A stretch of 64,000 nucleotides of DNA, taken from Nocardia bhagyanarayanae. GTDB taxonomy: Bacteria > Actinomycetota > Actinomycetes > Mycobacteriales > Mycobacteriaceae. The stretch covers positions 1,426,001 to 1,490,000 of the forward strand of contig NZ_VFPG01000001.1 in NCBI RefSeq assembly GCF_006716565.1. The letters run 5' to 3'. Position numbers and translations under genes: made by a program. Of the stretch, positions 11,892-21,164 are shown piece after piece (within the stretch, counting starts at the first letter, position 1; each line of letters starts with the position of its first letter). Below the pieces are notes generated by a model. The model was not told where the DNA came from and did not search any database. It saw only the letters and a program-made list of their open reading frames with translations.

Positions 11892-13067
11892 TCAGCCCGG
11901 GAGCCGGACCGGCATCAGCAGGTAGATGTAGGAGCTGGCCAGCGCGGCGAAGGCGCCGGAGTCGAGCACCTCGGGCTCCTCCTCGCTCGCCGGGAGCAGC
12001 ACCGCGGGACGGCTGGGAGTGGTGAACCCGAAGGTGACCCGATCGGCGTGCAGCGCGGACAGGCCGTCCACCAGGTAGCCGGGGTTGAAGGCGATGGTCA
12101 GCGCTTCGCCGCGGAAATCGGCGGGCAGCCATTCCTCGGCGCGGCCCGCGTCGTCACCGCCCGCGGACAGCAGCAGGCCCTCGCTGGAGAACTCCAGCCG
12201 CACCTGCGCGCCGCGCTCGGCGACCAGGGCGACACGCTTGATGGCCTCGGTCAGTGCCGCGACCTCGAGCGTGGCGATGGAGGTGTGCTCCTTGGGGAGC
12301 AATTGGCGGAACTTGGGGAATTCCGCGTCGAGCAGCCGGGTGGTGGTGCGCCGCCCCGCGTTGACGATGCCGAGCAGGCCGTCCGAACCGGCACCGGTGC
12401 CCAGCGACAGCTGCACGGGCGCGTCCGAGGGGCCGAGCGTCTTGGCGGCTTCGGAGAGCGTGCGGGCCGGGATCAGCACCGCGGTCTCGATGTCGGTGCG
12501 GGCGGGCTGCCACTCGATGTGGCGCACGGCCAGGCGGAAACGGTCGGTGGCCGCGAGAACGACCTGGGGACCTTCGATCTCGACGCGAATGCCGGTGAGC
12601 ATCGGCAGGGTGTCGTCGCGGCCCGCCGCCACGGCGACCTGACCGACGGCCTCGGAGAAGACGTCCACACTCAATTCACCGGTCTGCTGCGGCACCTCGG
12701 GCAGCTGTGGATAGTCCTCGACCGGCATGGTCGGCAGCGAGAACTTGGCGCTGCCGCAGGAGATCAGCACGCGCGTGCCGTCGACGGAGACGTCCACCGG
12801 CTTGTTGGACAGCGCCTTGGTGATGTCGGCGAGCAGGCGGCCCGAGACCAGAACCTCGCCCGGACCGGCGACCTCGGCCGCGACGCGCATCTGCGCGGAG
12901 ACCTCGTAGTCGAATCCCGAGACGGTCAGCCCGTCCTCGCTCGCCACCAGCAGCACGCCACCGAGGACCGGCACCGGAGGCCGGGACGGCAGGCTGCGCG
13001 CGACCCAGGCGACGGACTCCGCGAAATCCTCTCGGGCGACCCGAAACTTCATGCTCGCAAGCTCCAT
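11892..13067 (-). CDS. dnaN: DNA polymerase III sliding clamp (beta)
   Basis: The beta sliding clamp, 391 aa, which encircles DNA as a dimer and tethers polymerases and other partners. The three clamp folds are visible: residues 1-125 ([10 protein letters not shown] to [15 protein letters not shown]), 130-255 and 265-391. It ends in the typical [10 protein letters not shown]. Two starts five codons apart are possible, 13067 (MELASMKF) and 13052 (MKF). I give the longer because GGAGAGGA lies about 10 bases before it. The gene reads out of oriC with its own promoter, since the dnaA terminator lies between. Confidence 0.96.
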   Translation of the reverse strand: MELASMKFRVAREDFAESVAWVARSLPSRPPVPVLGGVLLVASEDGLTVSGFDYEVSAQMRVAAEVAGPGEVLVSGRLLADITKALSNKPVDVSVDGTRVLISCGSAKFSLPTMPVEDYPQLPEVPQQTGELSVDVFSEAVGQVAVAAGRDDTLPMLTGIRVEIEGPQVVLAATDRFRLAVRHIEWQPARTDIETAVLIPARTLSEAAKTLGPSDAPVQLSLGTGAGSDGLLGIVNAGRRTTTRLLDAEFPKFRQLLPKEHTSIATLEVAALTEAIKRVALVAERGAQVRLEFSSEGLLLSAGGDDAGRAEEWLPADFRGEALTIAFNPGYLVDGLSALHADRVTFGFTTPSRPAVLLPASEEEPEVLDSGAFAALASSYIYLLMPVRLPG

Positions 13068-13123
13068 CGCCCGATCTGTCCTCTCCCGGTTCCGTGATCC
13101 GTGTGTGGCGTCCGTCCGAGCAC

Positions 13124-13152
13124 TGTTGGCTCGACAGCATGTTGGCTCGACA
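13124..13152. repeat. Direct repeat upstream of dnaN
   Basis: TGTTGGCTCGACA occurs twice, at 13124-13136 and 13140-13152, start-to-start 16 bases. Each copy has TGT...ACA ends. It lies 57-85 bases before the dnaN start, where a promoter or operator would be. No known binding protein matches this sequence that I can name. Confidence 0.6.
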
Positions 13153-13382
13153 ACGTGTGGTTCTCGTCAGGGGGTGCTGGATCGGCCGCGCCAGCAGTCT
13201 GGCACAGGCGACCGACATAAAACGTACCCGTGTGTGGCCCGGGTACCTAGTCCGACCCTCGATTCGCGCTCGCGTGTCCGAAACGGGTGTCCGTATATCC
13301 GAGAGCGCCCATCCCCTCTTCTCCTTGCCTGTGTAGACGCGTGGCTCCCGACCGGACACTCCCCGACCGACTTTCCACACAC

Positions 13383-13452
13383 CCTGTTTTGAAGAGAGAT
13401 CTATAAGAAGAAGAACTGAAGTAGTAGTAGGCACTGTGGAATCTGTGGACTG
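13383..13452 (+). other. Candidate unwinding element with DnaA trios
   Basis: An AT- and purine-rich stretch (13385-13417) runs into GAAGTAGTAGTAGG (13417-13430), then GCAC, then two DnaA-core boxes: TGTGGAATC (13435-13443) and TGTGGACTG (13444-13452). The basal unwinding system known from Bacillus consists of DnaA boxes followed by repeats of 3'-GAT-5' leading into the unwinding region. The same order and polarity are seen here: read 3' to 5' from the boxes, the plus strand gives GAT GAT GAT into the AT-rich run. Confidence 0.65.
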
Positions 13453-13641
13453 AGCCCGTTTTCGCTGGTCCGGGGGTGTGGTGCCGTGGGGATGGCCGTC
13501 GGGTGACTCGAGGATGAACCGGAGGCGTCTGTGGAGGTTCGAAAACTGTCCCCCGTTCATCCTCGAGCCGTCCTCGAGTTGTTCCACCGGATTCACCCGG
13601 TTGTTCACACATGTGCACCGAACGGTGGACAGCTCGAGGAA

Positions 13642-13844
13642 TCCTCGAGGACTCCACACGGACTCCTCGAGGATTCCACAGGCGCCGGACCGAGACGTGG
13701 CTGGTCAGACCCTGTGGGCAGAGATCAATGGGGATGATGTTGATATCCGGCTGTGAGCGACTCCGCCACGAGCCTGTGCACGAATCGGTGGACAAACCAG
13801 GGGATTCCTCGAGGACTCCACAAGGAATCCTCGAGGAATCCACA
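13642..13844 (+). repeat. Four 17-bp composite modules in oriC
   Basis: TCCTCGAGGACTCCACA occurs at 13642-13658 and 13806-13822. Variants TCCTCGAGGATTCCACA (13664-13680) and TCCTCGAGGAATCCACA (13828-13844) complete two pairs. In each pair the copies start exactly 22 bases apart, about two helical turns. Each module joins the palindrome CCTCGAGG to a DnaA core TCCACA in the same orientation. Partial relatives with CTCGAG lie at 13507-13514, 13562-13567, 13572-13579 and 13633-13640. Confidence 0.85.
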
Positions 13845-13850
13845 ACGCAC

Positions 13851-13882
13851 AAAAAAGCACCGCCCCTGGTCAGGGGCGGTGC
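13851..13882 (-). terminator. Rho-independent terminator of dnaA
   Basis: On the minus strand, 18 bases after the dnaA stop, a perfect 12-bp stem (GCACCGCCCCTG with its complement) with a two-base nominal loop is followed by six T residues. It separates dnaA from dnaN transcription and borders the last 17-bp module of oriC. Confidence 0.9.
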
Positions 13883-13899
13883 GGGGTTGTGGAGGGCGC

Positions 13900-15915
13900 T
13901 CAGCGCGAGCGCTGTTTGATCCGGGCTGTGAGTTCTTGCACCTGGTCGTAGACGCGGCGGCGCTCGGTCATCTCCTTGCGCACTTTCTTCTCCGCGTACA
14001 TGACCGTGGTGTGGTCGCGTCCGAAGGCCTGACCGATCTTGGGCAGCGATAGGTCGGTGAGTTCGCGGCACAGGTACATGGCGATCTGCCTGGCCTGCGC
14101 CAGCGGCCGCGCCTTGCCGGGGCCGGTCAGTTCCTCCAGCGTGGTGTTGAAGTACTCCGCGGTCACGGCCATGATCGTCGCCGCGTTGATCTCCAGCGCC
14201 GCGGTGTCGGGCATCAGATCGCGCAGCACCACCTCCGCGAGCGGCAGATCGAGCGGCTGACCGTTGAGCGAGGCGAAGGCGGTGACGCGGATCAGCGCGC
14301 CCTCGAGCTCGCGGATGTTGCGCTCCACCCGGCTGGCGATCAGTTCCAGCACGTCGTGCGGCACGTCGAGCCGATCCATCCGCGCCTTCTTGCGGAGGAT
14401 CGCGATGCGGGTCTCCAGTTCCGGCGGCTGTACGTCGGTGATCAGGCCCCACTCGAACCGGGTCCGCAGTCGCTCCTCGAGGGTGGCCAGCTGCTTGGGC
14501 GGACGGTCGGAGGAGACCACGATCTGCTTGTTCGCGTTGTGCAGCGTGTTGAAGGTGTGGAAGAACTCCTCCTGGATGCCTTCCTTGCCTTCGATGAACT
14601 GGATGTCGTCGACGAGCAGAATGTCGGTCTCGCGATAGCGCCGCTTGAACGCGACCTTGCGGTCGTCGCGCAGGCTGTTGATGAAGTCGTTGGTGAACTC
14701 TTCGGTCGACACGTACTTCACCCGCATGCCGGGAAACAGCCGTTGGGCGTAGTGCCCCGCCGCGTGCAGCAGGTGCGTCTTGCCGAGACCGGAGGCGCCC
14801 CAGACGAACAGCGGGTTGTACGCGCGGGCGGGCGCTTCCGCGATGGCCACCGCCGCGGCGTGCGCGAAGCGGTTGGAGGCGCCGATGACGAAGGTCTCGA
14901 AGGTGTACTTCGCGTTCAGGCTCGCCGAGGAGTTCGCCGGAGCCGGAGTCTCCTGGCTCTTGGTGAAGTAGGTCGGCCAGTTGTTACGGACGTTGACGAC
15001 CGGTTCGTCGTCGGGCTGCTCGGTGCGCAGCGCTTCACCGGACTCGCGGACCGAATCGTGCGCGGCGGCGGGCGCGGCTTCGCGCAACGGCATCCGGGCG
15101 GGTCCACGCATCGGAGCGGGACCGGGCTCGGGCGTGAACAGCGACTCCTGGCCGGGCGGGGTGGAATCCCGGCGCGAACCCATTCCCGGCTCGCGCCGCG
15201 GCGCGGTCGAGACCTCGGGCACCACGGCGGAGTCGGCGACACCCGGATAGTCGCCCGCGCCCGGCGCGCGGTAGACGGCGGTCGGATAGTCGTCGGCCGG
15301 GTAGTCGACGCCGGACTGGTAGTCGGCCGGGTAGTCCGAGCTCGGCGGGTAGTCGGGCGCGGGGGTGTACTCGGCGGCGGGCGCGTAGTCGGCGGACTGG
15401 GGATAGTCGGACGGTCCCGGATACTCCGGCGCGGGCGCGAAGTCCTGCTGCGCGTAGCGCGGGGCCGGGTAGTCGGTGCGGCTGGGCGGATCGGCGGGGA
15501 AACCGCGCGAGGCCTCCCTGGTGCGCTGCGTGTCCCGGTTTCGCTGGGCCGCCTCCCTGCTTCGCTCCGGACGACTGGTCATCCTGGCGTGCCGGGGATT
15601 GGCGGCGGACCGATCGGTGCTCGGCGTCGCGGGCGCCGCGATGCGCACACCGAGTCCCTCGACCTGGGGACCGAGCCGGCGGGCGAGGGAGCGCAGGATG
15701 GGTTCGCGCAGATCGCGTTCGATGGCCTCCTGGGCCAGCGACGAGGGCACCGACAGCAGGGCGAAGCCCTGGGCGACGGTGATCGGCTTGACGAGTTTGA
15801 GCCACGCCTGCTGTGCTCGGGTCACCGCCGGGATGGAGCCGTCGTCGGAACCGGTGGTGAGCTCGGCAATCACCTCGGGCCACACGGTGGCCAGCACGTT
15901 CTGCTCGTCGTCCAT
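13900..15915 (-). CDS. dnaA: Chromosomal replication initiator DnaA
   Basis: DnaA (671 aa) binds DnaA boxes, opens oriC and loads the helicase. Domain I is residues 1-95. Domain II, about 100-330, is very long and low in complexity, with tandem Asp/Glu-Tyr-Pro elements ([14 protein letters not shown]) at about 145-230. Domain III (AAA+) has Walker [14 protein letters not shown], Walker [16 protein letters not shown] and the sensor sequence SSDRPPKQL. Domain IV ends with the DnaA signature [14 protein letters not shown]. The length exceeds E. coli (467) and M. tuberculosis (507) because of domain II. Start is ATG (15915) with GGAGGAAA four bases upstream. Confidence 0.98.
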   Translation of the reverse strand: MDDEQNVLATVWPEVIAELTTGSDDGSIPAVTRAQQAWLKLVKPITVAQGFALLSVPSSLAQEAIERDLREPILRSLARRLGPQVEGLGVRIAAPATPSTDRSAANPRHARMTSRPERSREAAQRNRDTQRTREASRGFPADPPSRTDYPAPRYAQQDFAPAPEYPGPSDYPQSADYAPAAEYTPAPDYPPSSDYPADYQSGVDYPADDYPTAVYRAPGAGDYPGVADSAVVPEVSTAPRREPGMGSRRDSTPPGQESLFTPEPGPAPMRGPARMPLREAAPAAAHDSVRESGEALRTEQPDDEPVVNVRNNWPTYFTKSQETPAPANSSASLNAKYTFETFVIGASNRFAHAAAVAIAEAPARAYNPLFVWGASGLGKTHLLHAAGHYAQRLFPGMRVKYVSTEEFTNDFINSLRDDRKVAFKRRYRETDILLVDDIQFIEGKEGIQEEFFHTFNTLHNANKQIVVSSDRPPKQLATLEERLRTRFEWGLITDVQPPELETRIAILRKKARMDRLDVPHDVLELIASRVERNIRELEGALIRVTAFASLNGQPLDLPLAEVVLRDLMPDTAALEINAATIMAVTAEYFNTTLEELTGPGKARPLAQARQIAMYLCRELTDLSLPKIGQAFGRDHTTVMYAEKKVRKEMTERRRVYDQVQELTARIKQRSR

Positions 15916-16520
15916 GCAGTTTCCTCCCCGGAAGTAGGTCGATAGGAGCAGACGGCCGGGGTACGCGAGCAGGTTCGTGGATGGGCTATCCTGTGATCCC
16001 GCGTACGTCCGTAGCCGTGTGGACGCTGCTCGGATTCCCCCGTACCAAGGCAGCGGCGTTGGCGCCGTCGGCCTACGAATATGCCACTCCAGGGGTCTTT
16101 CCACACAATTATCCACAGATGTGGAAAACCCTGGGGAAATGTGAAACGGGCTCGAAGTTCGCGGGGATCACGCCCCGACCTGCGGATCTGTAGCAACCCT
16201 CTGGCAACGTATCGCTCGTCGGCCCGCTCGGCGCGCCTAGGGGTGTGGACGAAGTCACGAAGAAGCCCGGGCGCGTCGCCGGGCAGCGCACCGGATTCGC
16301 ATGGGGGCCGAGTTTGACCCGTCTCGAGCTGATCAGTACCCTCGTACAGTCACCCCTTGGTGCGGTGGCGGTCCCGTGCTGACCGCGTTAGGTCGATTGA
16401 CGACCGTGTGCGCCAGGACCGACGCGCGCCGATGATGACATCGCGATTCATCGCGCACATACGTATCACCGACAAGCTTCGGGCGCCGAACGGCGCCCAC
16501 CAACTCGAGGAGTGTTGACC
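15916..16520. promoter_or_regulatory. dnaA-rpmH divergent region with DnaA boxes
   Basis: This 605-base gap lies between divergent dnaA and rpmH. A DnaA-box cluster sits at 16097-16128: CTTTCCACA (16097-16105), the exact consensus TTATCCACA (16109-16117) and, reversed, TGTGGAAAA (16120-16128). Placed about 180-210 bases before dnaA, it fits autoregulation by DnaA. The rpmH ribosome binding site GAGGAG is at 16507-16512. Promoter boxes were not resolved, and I see no gene here. Confidence 0.75.
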
Positions 16521-16664
16521 GTGGCCAAGGGCAAGCGGACGTTCCAGCCGAACAACCGTCGTCGGGCGCGGGTTCACGGCTTCCGCCTCCGGATGCGCAC
16601 CCGTGCGGGTCGCGCCATCGTTTCGGCGCGTCGCCGCAAGGGCCGCGCTTCCCTCACTGCCTGA
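16521..16664 (+). CDS. rpmH: 50S ribosomal protein L34
   Basis: L34 is a 47-residue, highly basic protein of the large ribosomal subunit. The sequence [20 protein letters not shown] followed by [21 protein letters not shown] is the textbook L34 pattern. Start is GTG (16521) with GAGGAG about nine bases upstream. It heads the plus-strand rpmH-rnpA-yidD-yidC operon, divergent from dnaA. Confidence 0.98.
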   Translation: MAKGKRTFQPNNRRRARVHGFRLRMRTRAGRAIVSARRRKGRASLTA

Positions 16665-16685
16665 TCCTCGCTCTCGGACGCTCGG

Positions 16686-17150
16686 GTGTTGCCTGAGCCG
16701 TATCGGTTGCATCATCGTGCCGACTTCTCCCGGACGGTGCGCCGCGGCCAGCGAATCGGGAGGCGAGATCTGGTCGTACACGCGCTCGTGCACGGGTATG
16801 ACGGAGTCGTGGGCGCTGACGAACGACATGGTGCTCCGGTAGCCACCGGAGCGCTCGTTCGCGTCGGTGGGCCGAGGTTCGGATTGATTGTCAGCAAGGC
16901 GGTGGGCTCCGCGGTGGTTCGACACCGGGTGGCCCGCCGCCTGCGTCATATGTGCGCCCAAGTGGTCAGCGAGCTGCCCGCCGAAGCCGACATCGTCATC
17001 CGGGCGCTGCCCGGCGCCGCGACCGCGGAATCCGACGAACTGCTGCGGCAGTTGCGCAGCGGGTTGCGCAAGCTGGGCGTCGCTCAGGCCCCCGGCCGGA
17101 CCGGCACACGGGTTCGACCCGTCGCCGTCGACGCGGATGTATCGTCGTGA
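16686..17150 (+). CDS. rnpA: Ribonuclease P protein component
   Basis: The 154-residue protein subunit of RNase P, which helps the catalytic RNA mature the 5' ends of tRNAs. The basic RNA-binding signature is RFGLIVSKAVGSAVVRHRVARRLR. The N-terminus (LPEPYRLHHRADFSRTVRRG) is typical. Start is GTG, 21 bases after the rpmH stop. It overlaps the start of yidD by four bases (GTGA), indicating translational coupling. Confidence 0.97.
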   Translation: MLPEPYRLHHRADFSRTVRRGQRIGRRDLVVHALVHGYDGVVGADERHGAPVATGALVRVGGPRFGLIVSKAVGSAVVRHRVARRLRHMCAQVVSELPAEADIVIRALPGAATAESDELLRQLRSGLRKLGVAQAPGRTGTRVRPVAVDADVSS

Positions 17151-17500
17151 GATTCGCCGCCGTCCTGGCCCGGCTGCCCGCCCGTACGCTGATCTTCCTG
17201 ATCGAGCTCTACCGGACCTATGTCTCCCCCACCCGCATGCCGGTGTGCCGCTTCACCCCGACGTGTAGCGAGTACGCGGTCACCGCGTTGCGAACCCGAG
17301 GGCTGTTCGTCGGCCTCGGACTGACGGTCGTGCGATTGGCCAAATGCGCGCCCTGGCACCCTGGTGGGTGGGACCCCGTTCCCGAGCGCAAACATCGCGC
17401 ACGGAACGAGGCTGCGGCCGACGCCTCGTCGTCGGCGCCACACGCTTGTAAAGGATCGCCGCACGCGGTGATCGGCGACACGAACGACGGGAGTGCATAG
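17147..17500 (+). CDS. yidD: Membrane protein insertion factor YidD
   Basis: A 117-residue YidD protein, which assists YidC-dependent membrane insertion. After a short hydrophobic N-terminus ([19 protein letters not shown]) comes the family hallmark [11 protein letters not shown], then [14 protein letters not shown], with conserved cysteines. The GTG start overlaps the rnpA stop by four bases. The tail beyond the family core is long, Ala/Ser-rich and probably disordered. The yidC start follows four bases after its stop. Confidence 0.96.
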   Translation: MRFAAVLARLPARTLIFLIELYRTYVSPTRMPVCRFTPTCSEYAVTALRTRGLFVGLGLTVVRLAKCAPWHPGGWDPVPERKHRARNEAAADASSSAPHACKGSPHAVIGDTNDGSA

Positions 17501-17504
17501 AGCC

Positions 17505-18590
17505 GTGCTCGACTTCATCTACTACCCGGTGTCCTGGATCTTGTGGTTCTGGCACCGTGCTTTCGCGGCCATCCCGGGCCTCGGCAAGGACAACGGCCTG
17601 GCCTGGGCACTGGCGGTGGTGTTCCTGGTCTTCACGCTGCGCGTCGTGCTCTACAAGCCGTTCGTGAAGCAGGTGCGCACCACCAAACAGATGCAGGAGC
17701 TGCAGCCCCAGATCAAGGAGCTGCAGAAGAAGTACAAGAACGACCGCCAGAAGATGGCGCTGGAGATGCAGAAGCTCCAGAAGGAACACGGCTTCAACCC
17801 GCTGATGGGCTGTCTGCCGATCCTGGCGCAGGTGCCGGTGTTCCTCGGTCTGTTCCACGTCCTGCGTTCGTTCAACCGCACCGGTCACGGGTTCGGTCAG
17901 CTGGGCATGACGCCCGAGGAGAACGCGAACACCGCGAACTACGTCTTCAACGCGGCCGACGTCCAGTCCTTCCTGAGCGCCCGTATCTTCGGCGCGCCGA
18001 TCTCCGCGTTCATCACCACCCCGGCCAACGAGCTGCTCGCCTTCGCCGACTACGGCGGCATCCCGAGCCGGGTGAGCATCGCCCTGGTCGCCATCCCGCT
18101 GATGGTGATCGCCGGTCTGGCGACCCACTTCAACGCCCGCGCCTCGGTCGCGCGGCAGACCCCGGAGGCCGCGGCCAACCCGCAGGCGGCGCTGATGAAC
18201 AAGCTGGCGCTATGGGTCTTCCCGCTCGGCGTGCTCGTCGGTGGTCCGTTCCTTCCGATCGCCATCCTGATCTACTGGGTCTCCAACAACATCTGGACCT
18301 ACGGTCAGCAGCACCTCGTCTTCGGCCGCATGGCGAAAGAAGAAGAGGCCAAGAAGCAGGCCAAGCTCGAGCAGCGCGCGCAGAACGCGCCGAAGCCGGG
18401 CGCCAAGCCGGTGAGCACGAAGAAGAAGCCCGCGGCGGCCACCGCCGTCGACGCCGAGCAGGCCGACGCGGAACCGTCGGCGAACGGCACCCGGAAGACC
18501 GCGGCAGGCAAGGCCGCCGGACAGCGCAAGCCCGGTGGGCAGAAGCGTTCGGGTCAGCGCGGCCGCGCCAACCAGAAGCGTCGCCGCTGA
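17505..18590 (+). CDS. yidC: Membrane protein insertase YidC
   Basis: YidC (361 aa) inserts and folds inner-membrane proteins, alone or with SecYEG. It starts [15 protein letters not shown] like other actinobacterial YidC proteins. Five membrane segments can be read, including [20 protein letters not shown] and the pair [14 protein letters not shown] and [15 protein letters not shown]. The cytoplasmic coiled hairpin [20 protein letters not shown] is clear, and the last 85 residues are Lys/Arg-rich. I start at GTG 17505 because GGGAG lies 11 bases upstream; an in-frame GTG at 17493 overlaps that site. Confidence 0.96.
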   Translation: MLDFIYYPVSWILWFWHRAFAAIPGLGKDNGLAWALAVVFLVFTLRVVLYKPFVKQVRTTKQMQELQPQIKELQKKYKNDRQKMALEMQKLQKEHGFNPLMGCLPILAQVPVFLGLFHVLRSFNRTGHGFGQLGMTPEENANTANYVFNAADVQSFLSARIFGAPISAFITTPANELLAFADYGGIPSRVSIALVAIPLMVIAGLATHFNARASVARQTPEAAANPQAALMNKLALWVFPLGVLVGGPFLPIAILIYWVSNNIWTYGQQHLVFGRMAKEEEAKKQAKLEQRAQNAPKPGAKPVSTKKKPAAATAVDAEQADAEPSANGTRKTAAGKAAGQRKPGGQKRSGQRGRANQKRRR

Positions 18591-18669
18591 CCGCCGAGCA
18601 AACTCGTGATCGCGCAACCGCCCGGCGCCTCGCGCCCGGCGCGCGCGATGGACAGATGAAGGAATCCAA

Positions 18670-19221
18670 ATGACTGTTGAGACCGACGGAGGGGACGCCA
18701 CCGTGGCGACGAGTGTGGTGAACGCCGGAACGGATGCCGGCGATGTCGTGAGCGATGCCGAGGAAGCCCTGATCGAAGAGGGCGAGATCGCGGGCGACTA
18801 CCTCGAGCAGTTGCTCGACGTGCTCGACTTCGACGGCGACATCGACCTCGACGTCGAGGGTGACCGTGCCGTCGTGAGCATCGACGGCGGCCGCGACCTG
18901 TCGAAGCTGGTGGGCCGCAATGGCGAGGTGCTCGACGCGCTGCAGGAGCTGACCCGGCTCGCGGTGCAGCAGGCGACCGGCGTGCGCAGCCGCCTGATGT
19001 TGGACGTGGCGGGTTGGCGGGCCAAGCGCCGCTCCGAGCTGAGCGCGCTCGGCACGGCCGCCGCCAAGCGGGTGCTGGAATCCGGCGCACCGGAATCGCT
19101 CGATCCGATGACGCCGTTCGAACGCAAGATCGTGCACGACGCCGTCGCCGCGATCGAAGGAGTCAGCAGCGAGAGCGAGGGCGTGGAGCCCAACCGCTTC
19201 GTGGTGGTCGTTCCGGGCTGA
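18670..19221 (+). CDS. khpB: KhpB/Jag RNA-binding protein (KH-R3H)
   Basis: A 183-residue single-stranded nucleic-acid-binding protein of the Jag/KhpB family, which with KhpA binds many RNAs and affects cell division and envelope synthesis in Gram-positives. An acidic N-terminal tail (1-45) precedes a KH domain with GRNGEVLDALQELT, then an R3H domain whose RxxxH signature is ERKIVHDAV. It ends FVVVVPG. ATG start, 79 bases after yidC, and very likely in the same operon. Confidence 0.95.
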   Translation: MTVETDGGDATVATSVVNAGTDAGDVVSDAEEALIEEGEIAGDYLEQLLDVLDFDGDIDLDVEGDRAVVSIDGGRDLSKLVGRNGEVLDALQELTRLAVQQATGVRSRLMLDVAGWRAKRRSELSALGTAAAKRVLESGAPESLDPMTPFERKIVHDAVAAIEGVSSESEGVEPNRFVVVVPG

Positions 19222-19459
19222 TCGCCCGACCGTGCCGAAGGGCGGCGCGTTTCGTCACGCTGACGATTGATGATTCGATTGGAGTGCCTCCGCCTCGCTC
19301 GGGCCGTGCGCGGTCCGAGGGCGGAGGGCGGTCCGATAGTGTCGTCTAGGCCTCTGGTCTTCGGACCGGAGGCCTTCTCCATGCCGGGGGCGCTGCGGCC
19401 CATGGCCGAGGCGGACACCCCTCCCCTCTTGCAATTGGTCGACCTCGAGCTCGGAAGGA

Positions 19460-19475
19460 TGTTTCACGTGGAACG
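19460..19475. other. parS: parS-like site 1 (rsmG start)
   Basis: TGTTTCACGTGGAACG matches 14 of 16 positions of the bacterial parS consensus TGTTTCACGTGAAACA. ParB binds such sites and spreads to build the segregation complex. It overlaps the first codons of rsmG. Confidence 0.75.
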
Positions 19476-20253
19476 AGAACTCGGTGGAAGCGCCGCGCTG
19501 CCGACCGAGCTGGAGCCGCCCGCGGCGGCCGCCACCGTCTTCGGCGATCGGCTCGACATCGCCCGCCGCTACTGTGCGGCGCTCGCGACCGCGGGTGTCG
19601 AGCGTGGTCTCATCGGACCGCGCGAGGTGCCGCGGCTCTGGGATCGGCACATCCTCAATTGCGCGGTGGTCGCGGAGCTCATGCCCGAAGGAACGACCGT
19701 CGTCGACATCGGCAGCGGTGCGGGGCTACCCGGCATCCCGTTGGCCATCGCCCGCCCCGACCTACGCATCACCCTGGTCGAGCCGCTGCTGCGCCGTACC
19801 GCCTTCCTGAGTGAGTTCATCGAAGCGGCCGGACTCGACATCACCGTCGTCCGCGGCCGCGCCGAACAATCCGGCGTGATGAAGGAAGCGGGCGGCGCCG
19901 ACGTCGTCACCTCCCGCGCCGTCGCCCCCCTCGCCAAACTCGCCCAGTGGTCCCTCCCCCTCCTCCGCGACCACGGCCGCATGCTCGCCCTGAAGGGCGT
20001 CAGCGCAACCGAAGAGCTGGAGCGCGACGGCGAGGCACTGACCCGCGCGGGCGCCGGTAAGTTCGAGGTCCTCGAATGCGGTGTGGGAGTGCTCGATACA
20101 CCCACGGTGGTGATCAGCGCCGAACGCCTCCCACGAGCGGAACGCACACCACGCCGCCGCACGGAGAAGGTCGGTAGCCGCCGCGCGACCGGCCGCCCCG
20201 AGGGCGGAGTCCTCCGCCGCAACACCGAACGCCGTCGCTCGAGCGAGAAGTAG
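19468..20253 (+). CDS. rsmG: 16S rRNA m7G527 methyltransferase RsmG
   Basis: RsmG methylates G527 (E. coli numbering) of 16S rRNA using S-adenosylmethionine; loss gives low-level streptomycin resistance in several actinobacteria. The SAM-binding motif is [16 protein letters not shown], preceded by [10 protein letters not shown]. The C-terminal 40 residues are Arg-rich. I chose GTG 19468 (261 aa), with GGAAGG nine bases before it. ATG 19459 is in frame but abuts that site. The sequence from 19460 to 19475, spanning both starts, is a parS-like palindrome. Confidence 0.94.
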   Translation: MERELGGSAALPTELEPPAAAATVFGDRLDIARRYCAALATAGVERGLIGPREVPRLWDRHILNCAVVAELMPEGTTVVDIGSGAGLPGIPLAIARPDLRITLVEPLLRRTAFLSEFIEAAGLDITVVRGRAEQSGVMKEAGGADVVTSRAVAPLAKLAQWSLPLLRDHGRMLALKGVSATEELERDGEALTRAGAGKFEVLECGVGVLDTPTVVISAERLPRAERTPRRRTEKVGSRRATGRPEGGVLRRNTERRRSSEK

Positions 20254-20283
20254 GGCCGCGGGTCCTTCCCGCGCCTTGCGCGT

Positions 20284-20299
20284 TGTTTCACATGAAACA
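20284..20299. other. parS: parS-like site 2
   Basis: TGTTTCACATGAAACA differs from consensus TGTTTCACGTGAAACA only at the central G (15 of 16). It lies 30 bases after rsmG. Confidence 0.75.
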
Positions 20300-20919
20300 G
20301 CGTCCCGATCCGCCGACCTCCAGATCCCTCGACCGGTTGGCGTCATCGGACGACTCGGCCGGATCTCTCGCCCGTAGCGCAGCCTGCCTCGGCGCCATCG
20401 CTTGGTCGGCCTGCGCTCCCCCGCGAGGACGGCTGCTTCGATGTCCAGACGGTGCGGCCTGACAGCTGGTCTCCCGATCCTCGGCGGATTAGCTTGGCCG
20501 GGTGGTGCGCAGCACGGCGGGATCGGTGTATTCCCGCCGGTCGGTACCGCTAGCCGCCGAGCGTGGCTCTGAGCGCCATACAGGGCCGGAAGCCGTGCGG
20601 CTTGCGGTTGACCTTTGGCGCGGCACGCTGGCTCCGCGGATCGGTTCGAATCGTTCGCGTACCCCGACGATTTAGTTCGACCGCACGGCCGGATGGCTTG
20701 ACCCAACGCCGCCACGATGGCTCGGCCAGAGAGTGTGACGAGACGGCGCTCCTGATGCCGGGCGGATGGCTCAGTACGATCAGGCCTCGCTCAACCCGAT
20801 AGCTCGGCCGATTCATCTTCGGGTCCGGAGCAGTCGGCTCGGGCGAGGGCTCAGTTGTGCGGTTCGCTTTGTGGGCGAGAGGTGCGTCGAATCGGGCTGG
20901 GTTGGAATCGCTCGGCGGA

Positions 20920-20935
20920 TGTTTCACGTGAAGCA
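20920..20935. other. parS: parS site 3
   Basis: TGTTTCACGTGAAGCA, 15 of 16 against the consensus. The same variant recurs at 21963 and 23625, and its reverse complement at 23861. Confidence 0.88.
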
Positions 20936-21164
20936 TCGCCCGGCCGCTCGAACTTGCTGATGTCGAGTCCCGCCGAACGTTGATCCCCTAGTCCGGTTCA
21001 GTCGTCACGGCGGTGCCGAACGCGCGCTCATGCCGATTACATCGCGTCGTGTTCGATCTCCGTGCCAGCGCCACCAGTGAACGGTGCAGAACGTTCGCAG
21101 GGCGATCGACCCGCGATCCACGAATGCGGTCGACAGCGCGCGGGGTGATCAGTTGAATCGGGGC

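Larger units (their letters stand above)
13068..13899. other. oriC: Chromosomal replication origin oriC
   Basis: The 832-base dnaA-dnaN gap is the classic position of oriC. Its dnaN side is ordinary promoter sequence. The centre has the only AT-rich run nearby (13383-13430). The dnaA-proximal half is crowded with TCCACA/TGTGGA cores and near-consensus DnaA boxes: TTGTTCACA (13601-13609) and GGTGGACAA (13787-13795, reverse strand) each match eight of nine to TTGTCCACA. Four composite 17-bp modules end in TCCACA. I found no exact TTATCCACA within the gap itself. The assignment as origin rests on position plus these elements. Confidence 0.93.
20254..21164. other. rsmG to DUF5984 gap, two parS-like sites
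   Basis: About 910 bases without a supportable gene. Frames open on either strand lack ribosome binding sites and recognisable content. The only structured elements I find are the parS-like sites at 20284-20299 and 20920-20935. The region may serve as a ParB-loading field. Confidence 0.55.

Noticed and set aside
12676..13659. Minus-strand open frame of 327 codons running from oriC into dnaN.
   Set aside because: It overlaps dnaN in another frame and translates the origin sequence; no start signal or recognisable domain.
17493..17504. Earlier GTG start for yidC at 17493.
   Set aside because: It overlaps the likely ribosome binding site GGGAG and adds four untypical residues before the conserved LDFIYYP start.
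20284..20299. A transcription terminator after rsmG based on the GTTTCACATGAAAC palindrome.
   Set aside because: The stem is short and AT-rich with no T-tract; the sequence is a one-mismatch parS site.
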